From: Hondaea fermentalgiana
Lineage: Eukaryota; Sar; Bigyra; Thraustochytrida; Thraustochytriidae
Length of the DNA stretch: 31,190 nt
Direction: 5' to 3'
Assembly: GCA_014084085.1 (NCBI GenBank)
Contig: NPFB01000190.1
Span: 1 to 31,190, forward strand
Positions 1 to 8,675 of this stretch are shown one piece after another. The stretch's first letter is position 1. Each line of letters starts with the position of its first letter. The translations under genes were made by a program, and so were the position numbers. The notes beneath the pieces were generated by a model. It saw only the letters and a program-made list of their open reading frames with translations. It searched no databases and was not told where the DNA came from.

Positions 1-259
1 GGGGGGCTAGGGATTCGCGTAGCGAGGGCCTAGGGCGCGGCGAGGCGAGGGAAAAGCGGCGGCTGCGGCGGCTGCGACGGCGACGCGCAAATCTGCAACA
101 GGAGTGGAGCCCACGCACAGACGCACAGACGCTCGGTCGCGCGGTCGCACGCACGGAGAAAGGCTCGTCGCGTCGCGTCGCCCTGCACTGCACTGCTCTG
201 CGTTGCGTCGTTGCGCGTCGCGAGCGAGCAGCAGACCAACAGAAAGAAAGCGAGGCAGG
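1..259 (+). promoter_or_regulatory. 5' flank and leader of the ferredoxin gene
   Basis: GC-rich stretch with short CGACG and GCGGCG runs before the ferredoxin start codon at 260. No TATA-like box stands out. Open frames on both strands here are low-complexity Arg/Ala/Ser sequence and look like chance products of base composition. It presumably contains the promoter and 5' untranslated region, but no transcription start can be placed by eye. Confidence 0.4.
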
Positions 260-994
260 ATGCTCGGCTCCGTACTCCGCTCGGCAGGCCGCCAGGGCAG
301 CCGCCTGGCCTTGAGGCAGACGTCGCTGGCGGCCTCGAACAGCCTCGCCAAGACCCAGGCCCCCGTCATGTTCCGCGGCGCCAGCATGTCGGCCGTGCGG
401 GATATGTCCACCGTCAAGATTGTCTTCATGGACGCAGAAGGCGCCACCGAGACTGTCGACGCTGGTACGTGTGGTCCCGAGAGAAAAAGAGAGAAGGAAG
501 GAAGGGACGAAGAGGAAAGAGGTTCCGCGCCAGAGCTGGGAACCTTGCGGCCTGCTCAGGCGCCAACGCCGATGGCGAGTGTGATGCCCATGCACGCGAT
601 GCACGTAACACACGCTTGCGTTCTTTTCCATGACGACTGCATGATGGAGGAAAAAAGGAAATGGAGGAAATTTCGAAACAGACGACTGACGCATGGTTGA
701 AAAATTCTTGACGCATGGACAGAGATCGGCGACAGCATCCTCGACATCGCACACGAGCACGATATTGAGATGGAAGGCGCCTGCGGTGGCGAGATGGCTT
801 GCTCGACCTGCCACTGCATCCTCGACGAGGCTACCTACCACTCGCTCCCCGCTCCTGAAGAGGAGGAGGAGGACATGCTGGACCTTGCTCTTGGCCTCAC
901 CGAGACCTCGCGTCTCGGCTGCCAGGTCATTGTGACCAAGGACATGGAAGGCATCGTGATCAGGCTCCCCGCTGAGACCGCCAACATGCAGTAA
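260..994 (+). CDS. FDX2: Mitochondrial [2Fe-2S] ferredoxin (adrenodoxin/Yah1/FDX2 type), two exons
   Basis: Exons 260-464 and 723-994 join in phase 1 to give 158 residues. The first ~50 residues are rich in Arg, Ser, Ala and Leu with no acidic residue until about residue 48, as in a mitochondrial presequence. The ferredoxin domain follows. Cluster ligands are Cys89, Cys95, Cys98 (C-x5-C-x2-C in GACGGEMACSTC) and Cys135 (SRLGC). The EGAC start of the loop and the LPAPEEEEEDMLD stretch resemble FDX2/Yah1 more than adrenodoxin. Family members carry electrons from ferredoxin reductase to the matrix iron-sulphur cluster assembly machinery; that role is inferred. The start is chosen because it opens the targeting peptide. 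The protein ends at LPAETANMQ, where relatives usually continue with a conserved TRNFYVDG-like tail. The family call is firm; the FDX2 rather than FDX1 assignment is likely. Confidence 0.93.
465..722 (+). other. Spliceosomal intron in the ferredoxin gene
   Basis: The intron is 258 nt, with donor GTACGT after GCTG at 464 and acceptor ACAG ending at 722. Removing it joins ...ETVDA to EIGDSILDIAHEHDIEMEGAC through a Glu codon split after its first base, restoring the continuous ferredoxin fold. A CTGAC at 686-690 is a plausible branch site. The intron contains a purine-rich stretch (about 478-525). The downstream AG at 723-724 would shift the frame. Confidence 0.88.
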
Positions 995-2330
995 GAGCCC
1001 ATGCGCTCGCTTGCTCGCTCGCTCTCTCGCTCAATCTCTTGCTCCCTAGATCGCGCACGCGTGTGAGGGAGATTGAAGCAGAGAACGAGATATTGGTATG
1101 TGGGATAAATGCGCACAAGCAGTGCACGATGGCCTGCATGCCTGCGTGTTAATGTGTCTGCACGACGGGAAGAGATTTGTAGTAAAACTCGATCCGACAG
1201 TCTTGATTGACGTCTCGCTACTTTTCCTGCAGCCTCAGAAGGGGGGGGGGGGTCTTCTTTATTTCTCCCAATGATGTTTGCCGGAAAGAGCGTGGAGGTC
1301 GAATGAATGAGCAAAGCGCTGCTCTGCAATGCCCAACTTGGGGTATAGCAAGGCGGTGCATGATGAAGAATGCAATTGGGTCCGGTCCAAGCGGCCATTA
1401 TGGTAGCAGTCCACGCGCATGGCGGCTGGTACGTCACGACAACAAGCTGGGCGACCCAACAGTCAGGTGGCAGGCTTTGTCAAGGACGAATGTACTGTGA
1501 TGGCGTTCGTTGCGGTGGCAAGGTCTATAAAAACGAAAACAAAACAAAAAGCTTCGATCGAAAAAAGTTTCCTCTCCAGCGCTTGCCCAGCACGCGTCTC
1601 CTTGTTTATCTTTCTTTTCGACACAAAAGTCTCACCACTGGTTTGGAACTTGCGGTGACAGGGTTGAAGATATCACCCACACCTAGCCTTGACTTGACTT
1701 GCGTGCATGGGGAAGCTTGATGGGGCGCGACAGCGCCTTTCATAACGCACTTTTCATCGAGCAAGGGAAAAGTCTACACAGTGGATATCGAGGCGCAAGT
1801 ATGAACACAAGGCAAGCGACCAGACTTGGAGGAGCGACTCGTGAGACCATATCAAACAGGGGTTAGTTTCTTATGTCAATGGGAAGTTCCTGTGTGCTTA
1901 AGGAAGCTCAGTGTGGCGCAGCAGCGCCTTACATTGCGCAGTTTTCGCAAGGTCGACCAAGGCAAAGCACAGAATACACAATGTGCCTCAAGGTCAACGT
2001 ACTACGGAACTTGGGTGGGATGCGCATGCGCATGCATGCACGTATAAGTTGAACAAGCGATAACATCTCGCAACCATTGCGAGATCAATTCTCCTGAGAT
2101 CAAGTCAAACAGAATGCGTCCGCTCTTCAATACGTGCAAGGTTACGAAGCACATCCACAAAATCCCAAAATTCTGTTCCATCTATTTTTCTTTTCGATTT
2201 CCTCTCCCCCTCGCAGAAACGGGTAATCTTCCTTGCCAGCAAACGAGCAAAGTTCCATTCGTCCTTCACGTCCTTGAACTCCCCACGCGGGCGAGGACTT
2301 ACTGCGAGTGCCAGACAGAACGAAGAGATC
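995..2330. other. Intergenic stretch between ferredoxin and the minus-strand Q-rich gene
   Basis: No convincing protein gene on either strand. It holds a run of 12 G at 1241-1252, a TATAAAAA string near 1525 with no recognisable gene after it, and two related segments at about 1711 and 1902. It serves as the 3' flank of both neighbours, which converge here. No canonical AATAAA signal was picked out for either. Confidence 0.5.
1711..1970. repeat. Imperfect direct repeat carrying matching GC hairpins
   Basis: Two segments starting GGAAGCT (1711 and 1902, 191 bp apart) share GGAAGCT, a GGCGC-N4-GCGCC inverted repeat, then CTT, CAT, CGCA and TTTTC in the same order. The hairpins lie at 1724-1737 (loop GACA) and 1915-1928 (loop AGCA). 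Similarity fades after about 60 bp. This may be an old duplication of a small element; no function is evident. Confidence 0.5.
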
Positions 2331-5285
2331 TCACGTCTCGAGAGACTGCACAAACTTGCACTTTGCCCAAACTTGGCGCACTTTGGGCGCTGCTGCATAA
2401 GGCTCCGTGTTCAAAAAGGTCTGCAATTCCGGCATCGACACGGTAACGCGGCACCCGCGCGACTGTGACATTATAGGTAGAAGTGCAAGATCGCGGGCCG
2501 CCGCATTGGTCCGGCGCCCCTTTCTAATGCGGAGAGCAGATTGCTTAAAGTGCTCCTGGAATGCTCGCTCGGAGCGATGGTGCTCATTCAGATACTCTGC
2601 CTTGGCAGCTAACACAGCTTTGTGGACCGAGCCAGGCTTGTTCATCTCACTCTGGAGGAACTGCTTTTTCTTGTCGCCCTGGGTTCCCTTGCGCGACTTG
2701 GAGGTGCTCTTCTCCGGCTTGCTGAGATCCTTTTCAGAGCGCTCGTTGAGCCCTGTAAAAAGCGCTTCGAGACTCTCTTCTGGCTTGCGCACTGAAGCGA
2801 GCGCGAGCCTGCGTTTTTTTAACATTTCAAGCCGATCCCCGAGCCCAAAAGGCTTCGAGGTCTCGGGGTACACGCGCCGCTGATATTCGCCCTCTACGCG
2901 ATGTCTGCTGAGCCCCAAAAGCTCTACGAGCGAATCTTGCACGAGACTGGCGAGTGCGCTCGACAAATAGTCGACGCATGGGTTCGGGTCCTTGACCTGC
3001 ATCATGTTGCCCAAAGACGCCCCCAGCGTGTGCTTGACGCGGTCGCGCACAAGAGGGGCGACCATTTCGCGCGGCAACGGGACGTGGTCAAGCTTGAGCG
3101 TCGGCTGTGGCTTCTTGCTGTTGGAAGCCGCGTTCTTCGACATTGAACTCATCGAGTCCTGCCGACTTGGCTTGGTCTGTTTGCTGACAGGCTTTGACTT
3201 GCTTGCGGCCGTACCACCGCGCGAGGCCCCCGAGCCCGCGGCAGAGGCTTTGTCGCTGCCAGTGCTGTGTAGCTTGCTTGCAGGGGTGGGCACCGGGCTC
3301 GAAGGACCCCTTCCTGGTGGCACCGGAGAGCCCGTACGAGCTGCTGTTGATGCAGCGGCTGCGGTCGCGGCGCTGTTAACGGGCATCCCCGAGCTGCTGG
3401 GGCCGCGTGCCATGGGAGGTCTCTGCATTGACGCCAAGGATGCTGCGGTTGGCGCAGTTTTCTTCGTTTTGCTCGCCTTTTCTGCCCCATTGGCGGCGGC
3501 ACTCGCGGCGGTCTTGGCTTTTTTCTTTTTCGATGCGTTCGAGCCTGTCGAGGAAGCCTTCGAGATGGTGCGCTTCATTTTAGCCGGCGGCGCGCCAGCT
3601 TGTTGCTGCTGCTGTTGCTGCTGCATCATGAGTTGCGGATGCTGTTGCATTTGCTGCTGTTGCTTTTGCTGCATTTGCTTTTGCTGCTGTTGCATTTGCT
3701 GCTGCTGTTGGGGCGTAGGTTTGACCATTTGCTGCTTTTTGGTTGCAGCAGGGGGACGTCCGATTGGGCGAGATGCCTTTTTGGAGGTCGTGGGCATTCC
3801 GCGCGGTGGGGCCTGCGACTGTGCCTGGGGCTGCATATGCTGCATTTGAGGTGGGGGCATCCCTGCCGCGGTCGGATGGACGCCCTTTTGTGGGGCCATG
3901 CCTGCATGCATGGGTCGGGCCGCCATTGGCCGCGGTCCGCGCAATGCGGCAGCATTGGCCGCAGTGGCCGCGGAGGGACCCGTCGCAGATGATTTCTTGG
4001 ACTTTGCGGATTGCTTTGAAGAGGCGCTTGCATTCGAAGGGCTGCGTGCCATCGGAGGCCTCGGCCCTCGCACGGGCCCCGCGTTACCAGCGTATGGCGG
4101 CCGAGGGCCCCCATTTCTGGGCATCGCGTGAGCTTGCTGCGGGCCTGGAGGTTGAGACGGCATTCCTGCGGAGCGTTGATGCTGCTGGTGGTGCTCTTGC
4201 TTGAGCGGTTGCCCAGGAACGGGTCGGGCTGGATGCTGCCCGTGAGGTTGCGGCGCATGCTGCGCGTGATGCTGCATCTGCGGCTGCGAGGTTTGCGGCG
4301 TCTGCGATGGGGCTGACGGCGGCGGTTGCTGCTGCATTTGCTGCTGACGCTTTTCCTCTTTCTTTTTCATGTGTGCCTTTTCAAGCATTTTCGCGACACT
4401 CTTGACGACATTATGTTGAATCTTGCCGACGAGTTCGACAGGAGCCACCCTGCGAGCCGCATTCTCGAGATCAAAGACGCCAGCTGGTTTCTCGACGGAT
4501 TTCACAGCATTGACGAGTGCTGTTTGATTGGCGAGATACTTGGTGCAAAAGGCCACATAGTACGACATGATTTGGCGATTCCACGTATGATAGTCCTTGA
4601 AGAACTGCGTCACTCCGGCTTCTGATTGAAAACGCATCAGAATCTGGAGCTTGCGACGCGCATCATTGGCCTGCTCAATTTGGTTCTCCACAACGTGGCG
4701 AGACGCTGTATCCTTGAGGCTGGTCGGGTAGTTTTCCTTGCGGTAAATGTAGAGCCAGCGGAGCAACACCAGCAGATAATTCCTGCCGTTTTCGTACGCG
4801 CGTGGAGGCATGCCTCGCGGTACCTGAAAGGATGGTTGCTGCTGTTGCTGCTGTTGCTGTTGCTGCTGCTGCCGCTTTTGCTGTTGCTGTTGCTGCCGGA
4901 TCTGCTGTTGTTGGTGCTGCGGATGCTGTTGTTGTTGTCGTTGTCGTTGGTGCTGATGCTGCTGTTGCGGTGGCTGTTGAGAATGGGGATGGGGAATGTG
5001 TCGCTGCTGCTGCTGCTGCTGAGTGTGCTGCTGTTGCCTTCTTGCATAGTCGTTCGGGGCTTGGCCGCTCACGTAGCCTCCTCCCTGATGCGCATACGCA
5101 GCAGAGGATTGAGGGACTCCATTAGGTGCGTAATGGCCAGACGAAGACGGATGATAGCCTCCCATGCTCTGATGTGGCTGACGCGGATGTGTTTGTGGAT
5201 GTTGTGCATGGCTATGCCGGGGCGGCGGTGGTTGTATATTCTGCAGGAACGCGGAGTCATCGCCAAAGAGGTCGTCATCGTCCAT
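2331..5285 (-). CDS. Q-rich nuclear-type protein, possible TAF4-like TFIID subunit (984 aa)
   Basis: Uninterrupted 984-residue frame with an acidic start (MDDDDLFGDD). Residues ~20-155 are His/Pro/Gln-rich with a run of 12 Gln. A helical block of non-repetitive sequence spans ~160-275 (from AYENGRNYLL to VFDLEN). A long Gln/Pro/Ala/Lys-rich low-complexity stretch runs to ~725, followed by a structured C-terminus. Around 765-800 CVDYLSSALASLVQDSLVEL resembles the histone-fold helix of TAF4, followed by a charged region. The end (~940-984, RVTVSMPELQTFLNTEP...) resembles the RVNLRDLIFCLENE-type TAF4 terminus in pattern. TAF4 scaffolds TFIID for RNA polymerase II initiation. This is pattern similarity only, and the 160-275 block is not the TAFH domain I would expect. 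An upstream exon in 5505-5684 cannot be excluded. The gene is certain; the identity is not. Confidence 0.8.
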   Translation of the reverse strand: MDDDDLFGDDSAFLQNIQPPPPRHSHAQHPQTHPRQPHQSMGGYHPSSSGHYAPNGVPQSSAAYAHQGGGYVSGQAPNDYARRQQQHTQQQQQQRHIPHPHSQQPPQQQHQHQRQRQQQQHPQHQQQQIRQQQQQQKRQQQQQQQQQQQQPSFQVPRGMPPRAYENGRNYLLVLLRWLYIYRKENYPTSLKDTASRHVVENQIEQANDARRKLQILMRFQSEAGVTQFFKDYHTWNRQIMSYYVAFCTKYLANQTALVNAVKSVEKPAGVFDLENAARRVAPVELVGKIQHNVVKSVAKMLEKAHMKKKEEKRQQQMQQQPPPSAPSQTPQTSQPQMQHHAQHAPQPHGQHPARPVPGQPLKQEHHQQHQRSAGMPSQPPGPQQAHAMPRNGGPRPPYAGNAGPVRGPRPPMARSPSNASASSKQSAKSKKSSATGPSAATAANAAALRGPRPMAARPMHAGMAPQKGVHPTAAGMPPPQMQHMQPQAQSQAPPRGMPTTSKKASRPIGRPPAATKKQQMVKPTPQQQQQMQQQQKQMQQKQQQQMQQHPQLMMQQQQQQQQAGAPPAKMKRTISKASSTGSNASKKKKAKTAASAAANGAEKASKTKKTAPTAASLASMQRPPMARGPSSSGMPVNSAATAAAASTAARTGSPVPPGRGPSSPVPTPASKLHSTGSDKASAAGSGASRGGTAASKSKPVSKQTKPSRQDSMSSMSKNAASNSKKPQPTLKLDHVPLPREMVAPLVRDRVKHTLGASLGNMMQVKDPNPCVDYLSSALASLVQDSLVELLGLSRHRVEGEYQRRVYPETSKPFGLGDRLEMLKKRRLALASVRKPEESLEALFTGLNERSEKDLSKPEKSTSKSRKGTQGDKKKQFLQSEMNKPGSVHKAVLAAKAEYLNEHHRSERAFQEHFKQSALRIRKGRRTNAAARDLALLPIMSQSRGCRVTVSMPELQTFLNTEPYAAAPKVRQVWAKCKFVQSLET

Positions 5286-6570
5286 CTTTTCTGCTCGTCT
5301 CTTGTTACGTACTGCGCAGGTTTCGCAGTCTGCACCTCACGATGCAGCGAGACAGCAAGAGCACACGAGATCGAGGTGCGTGCGTACGTGCTTGTTCTTG
5401 CACGCGTGCGTGCTTGGCGAGCGCGCGCGCGCGCGCGCTCGAGAGTGAGAGGGTGCGTAAGAGAGCGTAGGGAGCCAAGAGCCTTCTCGAATGGCTTCGC
5501 TCACTTGACGAGCAAGCACCTCTAGCCCACCAGCCTTTGTACGTTGGTTGTGCGCGCCGGGCAGCAACGGGGTAGCGGGCGCCGGCGCAGTCTGTAACAC
5601 CCGCGCCCAGCGTCGCTTGCTCACGGCGCGCGCAATCGCAGCGAGATCGCCGTGGGTTTTTTGCTTTTTGTTTTTGGAGAACATTTATATTCTCTAAAAG
5701 AACACGAAAGGAACGTTAGGCCGCCGGTGGCGCCGCGCCCGAAGAACACGAAAACAAAAGGACGATTTCCAGAAGATTAAGGGCTGAGCACCAAGGCGAG
5801 CTTAGCATGGGTGCATAAGCAACAGACCCTCGATGCTGAATGTAAATTGAAGTTGAGCGCTGGACTTGGAATTAGGCCTATCATGGCTTCGTTTCGTTTC
5901 TTTTCTACTGGCCGTCGCCGATTGGCAAGCCTCTCAATCTTGGACACACCATGCAATGCAAGATGCAATCGCCTCATCTATTGTGGAGTCAGGATGTTCA
6001 TGAGTGCAATCACTTTCATCATTGAAGATAATTATAAGCTGTACGCGATGTGATTGTGATCACGCACACCAAGTTGTTTCTTGTTGACGGTAAAACAAAA
6101 GAATGAAAGCTTGACGTCACTGCACGCAAAAATGAATATCGCTTCGTGGCTAGCACGAAACGGGAAAGTAGATTTAAAGCTTCTCACGTTGCTGCTCGGA
6201 GTTAGCTTCAATGTCTTGGTGTAGTTGGGTAAGTTTCGGTTCTGCCGGCTTCTGGCATCGACTTTTGGTCGCCGCTAGGTTTATTCGGCTCAGTGATCCC
6301 AGGCTGCGACCCTGGTCCGATTTTACCAAGTAGGTCTACGATTGTACTAGAATTATTTCGGGCGCGGGCCAAGCTCGGCGCGGACTAATGGTGCGGCCTT
6401 GACAGTTCCTCAACTCCGCGCGTCGCGTTCCCATGGCGCGGGTCGATGCGTTGATCTCGCATCGTGCCCCTTCGGTCTTTATGATCGGTATTCTGACTCT
6501 TAGAGCAGCTTCCCGCCTAACCTCAGGTCTTTGGGAAGGTCCACTTCCTTCATAATGTGGTCCAATCGAT
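5286..6570. other. Upstream flank of the Q-rich gene and spacer
   Basis: Contains the putative promoter of the minus-strand gene, including an alternating (GC)9 tract at 5421-5438. The rest has no supportable gene. The 6181-6520 part is of mixed composition and was checked for tRNA, 5S and spliceosomal RNA signatures without success. A degenerate relative of the tandem repeat further downstream is present near 6041-6072, where a TGTGATTGTGATCACG palindrome-like string is followed by CACACC. Confidence 0.45.
5421..5438. repeat. (GC)9 alternating dinucleotide tract
   Basis: A perfect alternating purine-pyrimidine tract about 140 bp upstream of the minus-strand start codon at 5285. Such tracts can adopt left-handed DNA; here it may sit in the promoter or leader of the Q-rich gene. 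Confidence 0.8.
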
Positions 6571-7110
6571 TCTTTGCAAGATGCGATAGCTCACCTTTTC
6601 TGTTGGGCCTTTGCTTGCACGATTCAAGTTGTGCATTGTCAAGTCAAGTAAAACCTTGTACGTTTCACTCATTGTCGGTCAGTGGCTGGGCGAACGAAGA
6701 TTCGTTCTGCTACGTTCAAGCGATGTGATTATGATCACAGACACCGAAATGTCTCTTTGCAAGATGCGTAGGTTTTATTTGAGCCTTTGCTTGCACGGTT
6801 CAAGTCACGCAGCGTCAATGCGCAAGTCAAGGCAAGGCGAGGCAAACCAAGCCTTGTACGTTTTACTCATTGTCGGTCAGTGGCTGGGCGAACGAAGATT
6901 CGTTCTGCTACGTTCAAGCGACGTGATTATGATCACAGACACCGAAATGTCTCTTTGCAAGGTGCGTAGGGTACATTTGAGCCTTTGCTTGCACGGTTCA
7001 AGTCACGCAGCGTCAATGCGCAAGTCAAGGCAAGGCGAGGCAAACCAAGCCTTGTACGTTTTACTCATTGTCGGTCAGTGGCAGAGTGAACGAAGATTCA
7101 TTCTGCCTCA
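6571..7110. repeat. Three-copy tandem repeat, unit about 176-198 bp
   Basis: Copies aligned at GAGCCTTTGC or its variant begin at about 6605, 6781 and 6979. The last two are exactly 198 bp apart and nearly identical; the first is about 22 bp shorter through a deletion. Each unit runs through GCACGGTTCAAG, a GGCAAGGCGAGGC stretch (missing in copy 1), CTTGTACGTTT, TCATTGTCGGTCAGTGGC, GAACGAAGATTC and a TGATTATGATCACA palindrome. The third copy breaks off near 7110. The open frames crossing it are by-products of the 198-bp period, which is divisible by three. Confidence 0.9.
6724..6739. repeat. Perfect 16-bp palindrome TGTGATTATGATCACA-type core in the repeat
   Basis: The string TGTGATTATGATCACA has perfect 6-bp arms, TGTGAT and ATCACA, around TATG. 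It recurs as CGTGATTATGATCACA at 6922-6937 in the next unit and as the variant TGTGATTGTGATCACG at 6049-6064 outside the array. Conservation of the symmetry in copies suggests a protein-binding site or simply repeat ancestry. Confidence 0.7.
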
Positions 7111-8412
7111 TTGAGTACACCGTAGCAGCCTTCGCCTTCATTCCAACATTGCAGGAGCTGCCGTCTCTTCTCAACAGCGGGCCCTGTTCTGTCTTTATTC
7201 TCGTCGAGTGCGAAGCTTCAACCCAGAGAGAAACCTTCCGGTCGTCGCTTCTCATCGAGCAACCGTTTTGTTTCGTCCAGTTCCGGTCGACTTCCGGTCT
7301 CATTCCTTCAGGCCAAGCCTCTTTCCCATCAGGCTCTCGGTCCATAATCTGCGACCATTGGACATAAAAGGAGCGGAAGCTTCTTTTTTTTTTTTTGCGT
7401 CGCCCCATGGTCAACTTTACCCGGCCCGAACTTAAGTTGCTGCACACCACAACTCGACTGCAAGCAATGCAAGCTGTACTGCAACTGCGCAGAGCATGTA
7501 TAGTACTAGGTGTCAACGTCGACAAACTGACTACCTGCAAAATGGCGTGGCAGTTGCCATGGTGGCTGCTCCTGCTCGCCGCGTCGTGAGGAAGGAAACC
7601 TTTGCGGTAAAAGCGGACACAACGAAGACATGGTCGGGCACGAGCCAACGTAATAGCTCCAAAAGTGAGGCCAAGTCAAGCCACAGAAAGCTACGTCGGC
7701 TTCCCGACGCCGCAGCCATCGCCGACCGCCTGACTGACGTCTGCACCTGCAGCTGCGGCTGCTGCCCCTGCAGCTGGCTGTAGCCATGGTAGCTAGCTGT
7801 CTACCCGGCTGCTGGCTCTGTGCCTGCGTCCCCGGAGATCCCAGTTCCATCATGTCGACCACAAGCGCCCTGCTCTGCGGCGCTCCGACCCGACCCGGGT
7901 CTCCTCGCCGCGGCGCTGCCTGCCCGGAGCGTGGAGTCTTGCCCGCAGATCTTGCTCGGGCCCTCCATGCCTCCGTCCAGTCCCTCGGAGTCCCCGGAGT
8001 CCCTCGCGGCCGCAGCCGTGCCCTCCTCCGCCGCCGCTGACGTGCGTGCGGGCGCGCCTTGCGTCACTCCCGCCGCGCTTCGGCGCTGCTGCTCTCGCGC
8101 TCTCTCGCGCCTCTCTCCTGCGGCACTGCGGGCGCGACGGCGACGCCATCGCCATCGCCTGCGTTGCGTCCCGCCCGCGTCCCACCCTCGCGGTGACGCG
8201 GTCGATGCGAGCGATGATCGCCTGCCGCGATCTAGCTTGCTCGCTCGCCCTGCTTGCTTGCTTGCTTGCGTGGGCGCGGCGTGCGTCACGTGCGGTAGGA
8301 GGTGACTGACAGTGTAGCGAGGTGAGGCGGCGTCCATCTCGCCGATCCGGCGCGTCGCTCTCGCACGCCGCGGCCGCGAACCGAGAATCGGCCGGCGGAT
8401 CCTGCGCCGTCT

Positions 8413-8513
8413 TGGTGTTGCTGTTGTTGTTGTTGCTGCTCTTGTTGTTGTTGTTGTTGTCGTCGTCGTTGTTGTTGTGGGCGGGCAGCAGCAGCAGCTG
8501 CTGCTGCTGCAGG
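8413..8513. repeat. GTT/CTG triplet array ending in a CAG-CTG palindrome
   Basis: Runs of GTT, GTC and CTG triplets lead into (GCA)n followed directly by (GCT)n. Positions 8485-8510 form a perfect 26-bp palindrome built of CAG then CTG triplets, able to extrude as a hairpin. Confidence 0.8.
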
Positions 8514-8607
8514 TGCGTGGATGTCAGCTGCGGCTACGACGTCGCCGGGTGCGGGTGCGGAGGCCGGGGTCGAGGGACGAATCGTCGAGCGAGGGGACGG
8601 CGAGGGC

Positions 8608-8675
8608 GACGTCGCTGCAGCTGCAGCTGCAGGTGCAGGCAGCTGCAGCTGCAGACTGCCGCCAGCTGCAGCGTG
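8608..8675. repeat. GCTGCA hexamer repeat, self-complementary
   Basis: Repeated GCTGCA/CAGCTG units, interrupted by a GGTGCAGGC, giving many overlapping PstI- and PvuII-type palindromes. It is low-complexity sequence with no coding support. Confidence 0.7.

Noticed and set aside
991..1260. A third ferredoxin exon using the GTAAGA at 991 and the TTTTCCTGCAG ending at 1232
   Set aside because: Both splice-site strings are good, but the resulting sequence runs through a G12 tract into residues unlike the expected ferredoxin tail.
3600..3720. Cys- or Leu-rich plus-strand frames opposite the Q-rich gene
   Set aside because: They are antisense readings of CAG/CAA triplets (CTG, TGC, TTG) and not independent genes.
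5337..5684. Minus-strand 115-codon frame upstream of the Q-rich gene as an extra exon
   Set aside because: Part of it (5505-5684) looks protein-like and ends at a possible GTGAGC donor, but no acceptor with clear support joins it to the main frame, and the rest is low complexity.
6205..6240. U1 snRNA-like 5' end on the minus strand (AAACTTACCC)
   Set aside because: The conserved ACTTACCT is not matched exactly and the following stem-loop I region is absent.
6724..6739. CRP-like TGTGA-N6-TCACA operator
   Set aside because: The match to the bacterial consensus is exact, but the window is eukaryotic, so it is treated only as a palindrome within a repeat.
6791..6830. tRNA T-arm-like GGTTCAAGTCA in the tandem repeat
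   Set aside because: The flanking bases do not pair into a T stem and no acceptor, D or anticodon arms fit around it.
6611..7114. Plus-strand 167-codon frame across the tandem repeat
   Set aside because: It exists because the 198-bp period is a multiple of three; the protein merely repeats and has no recognisable fold or start context.
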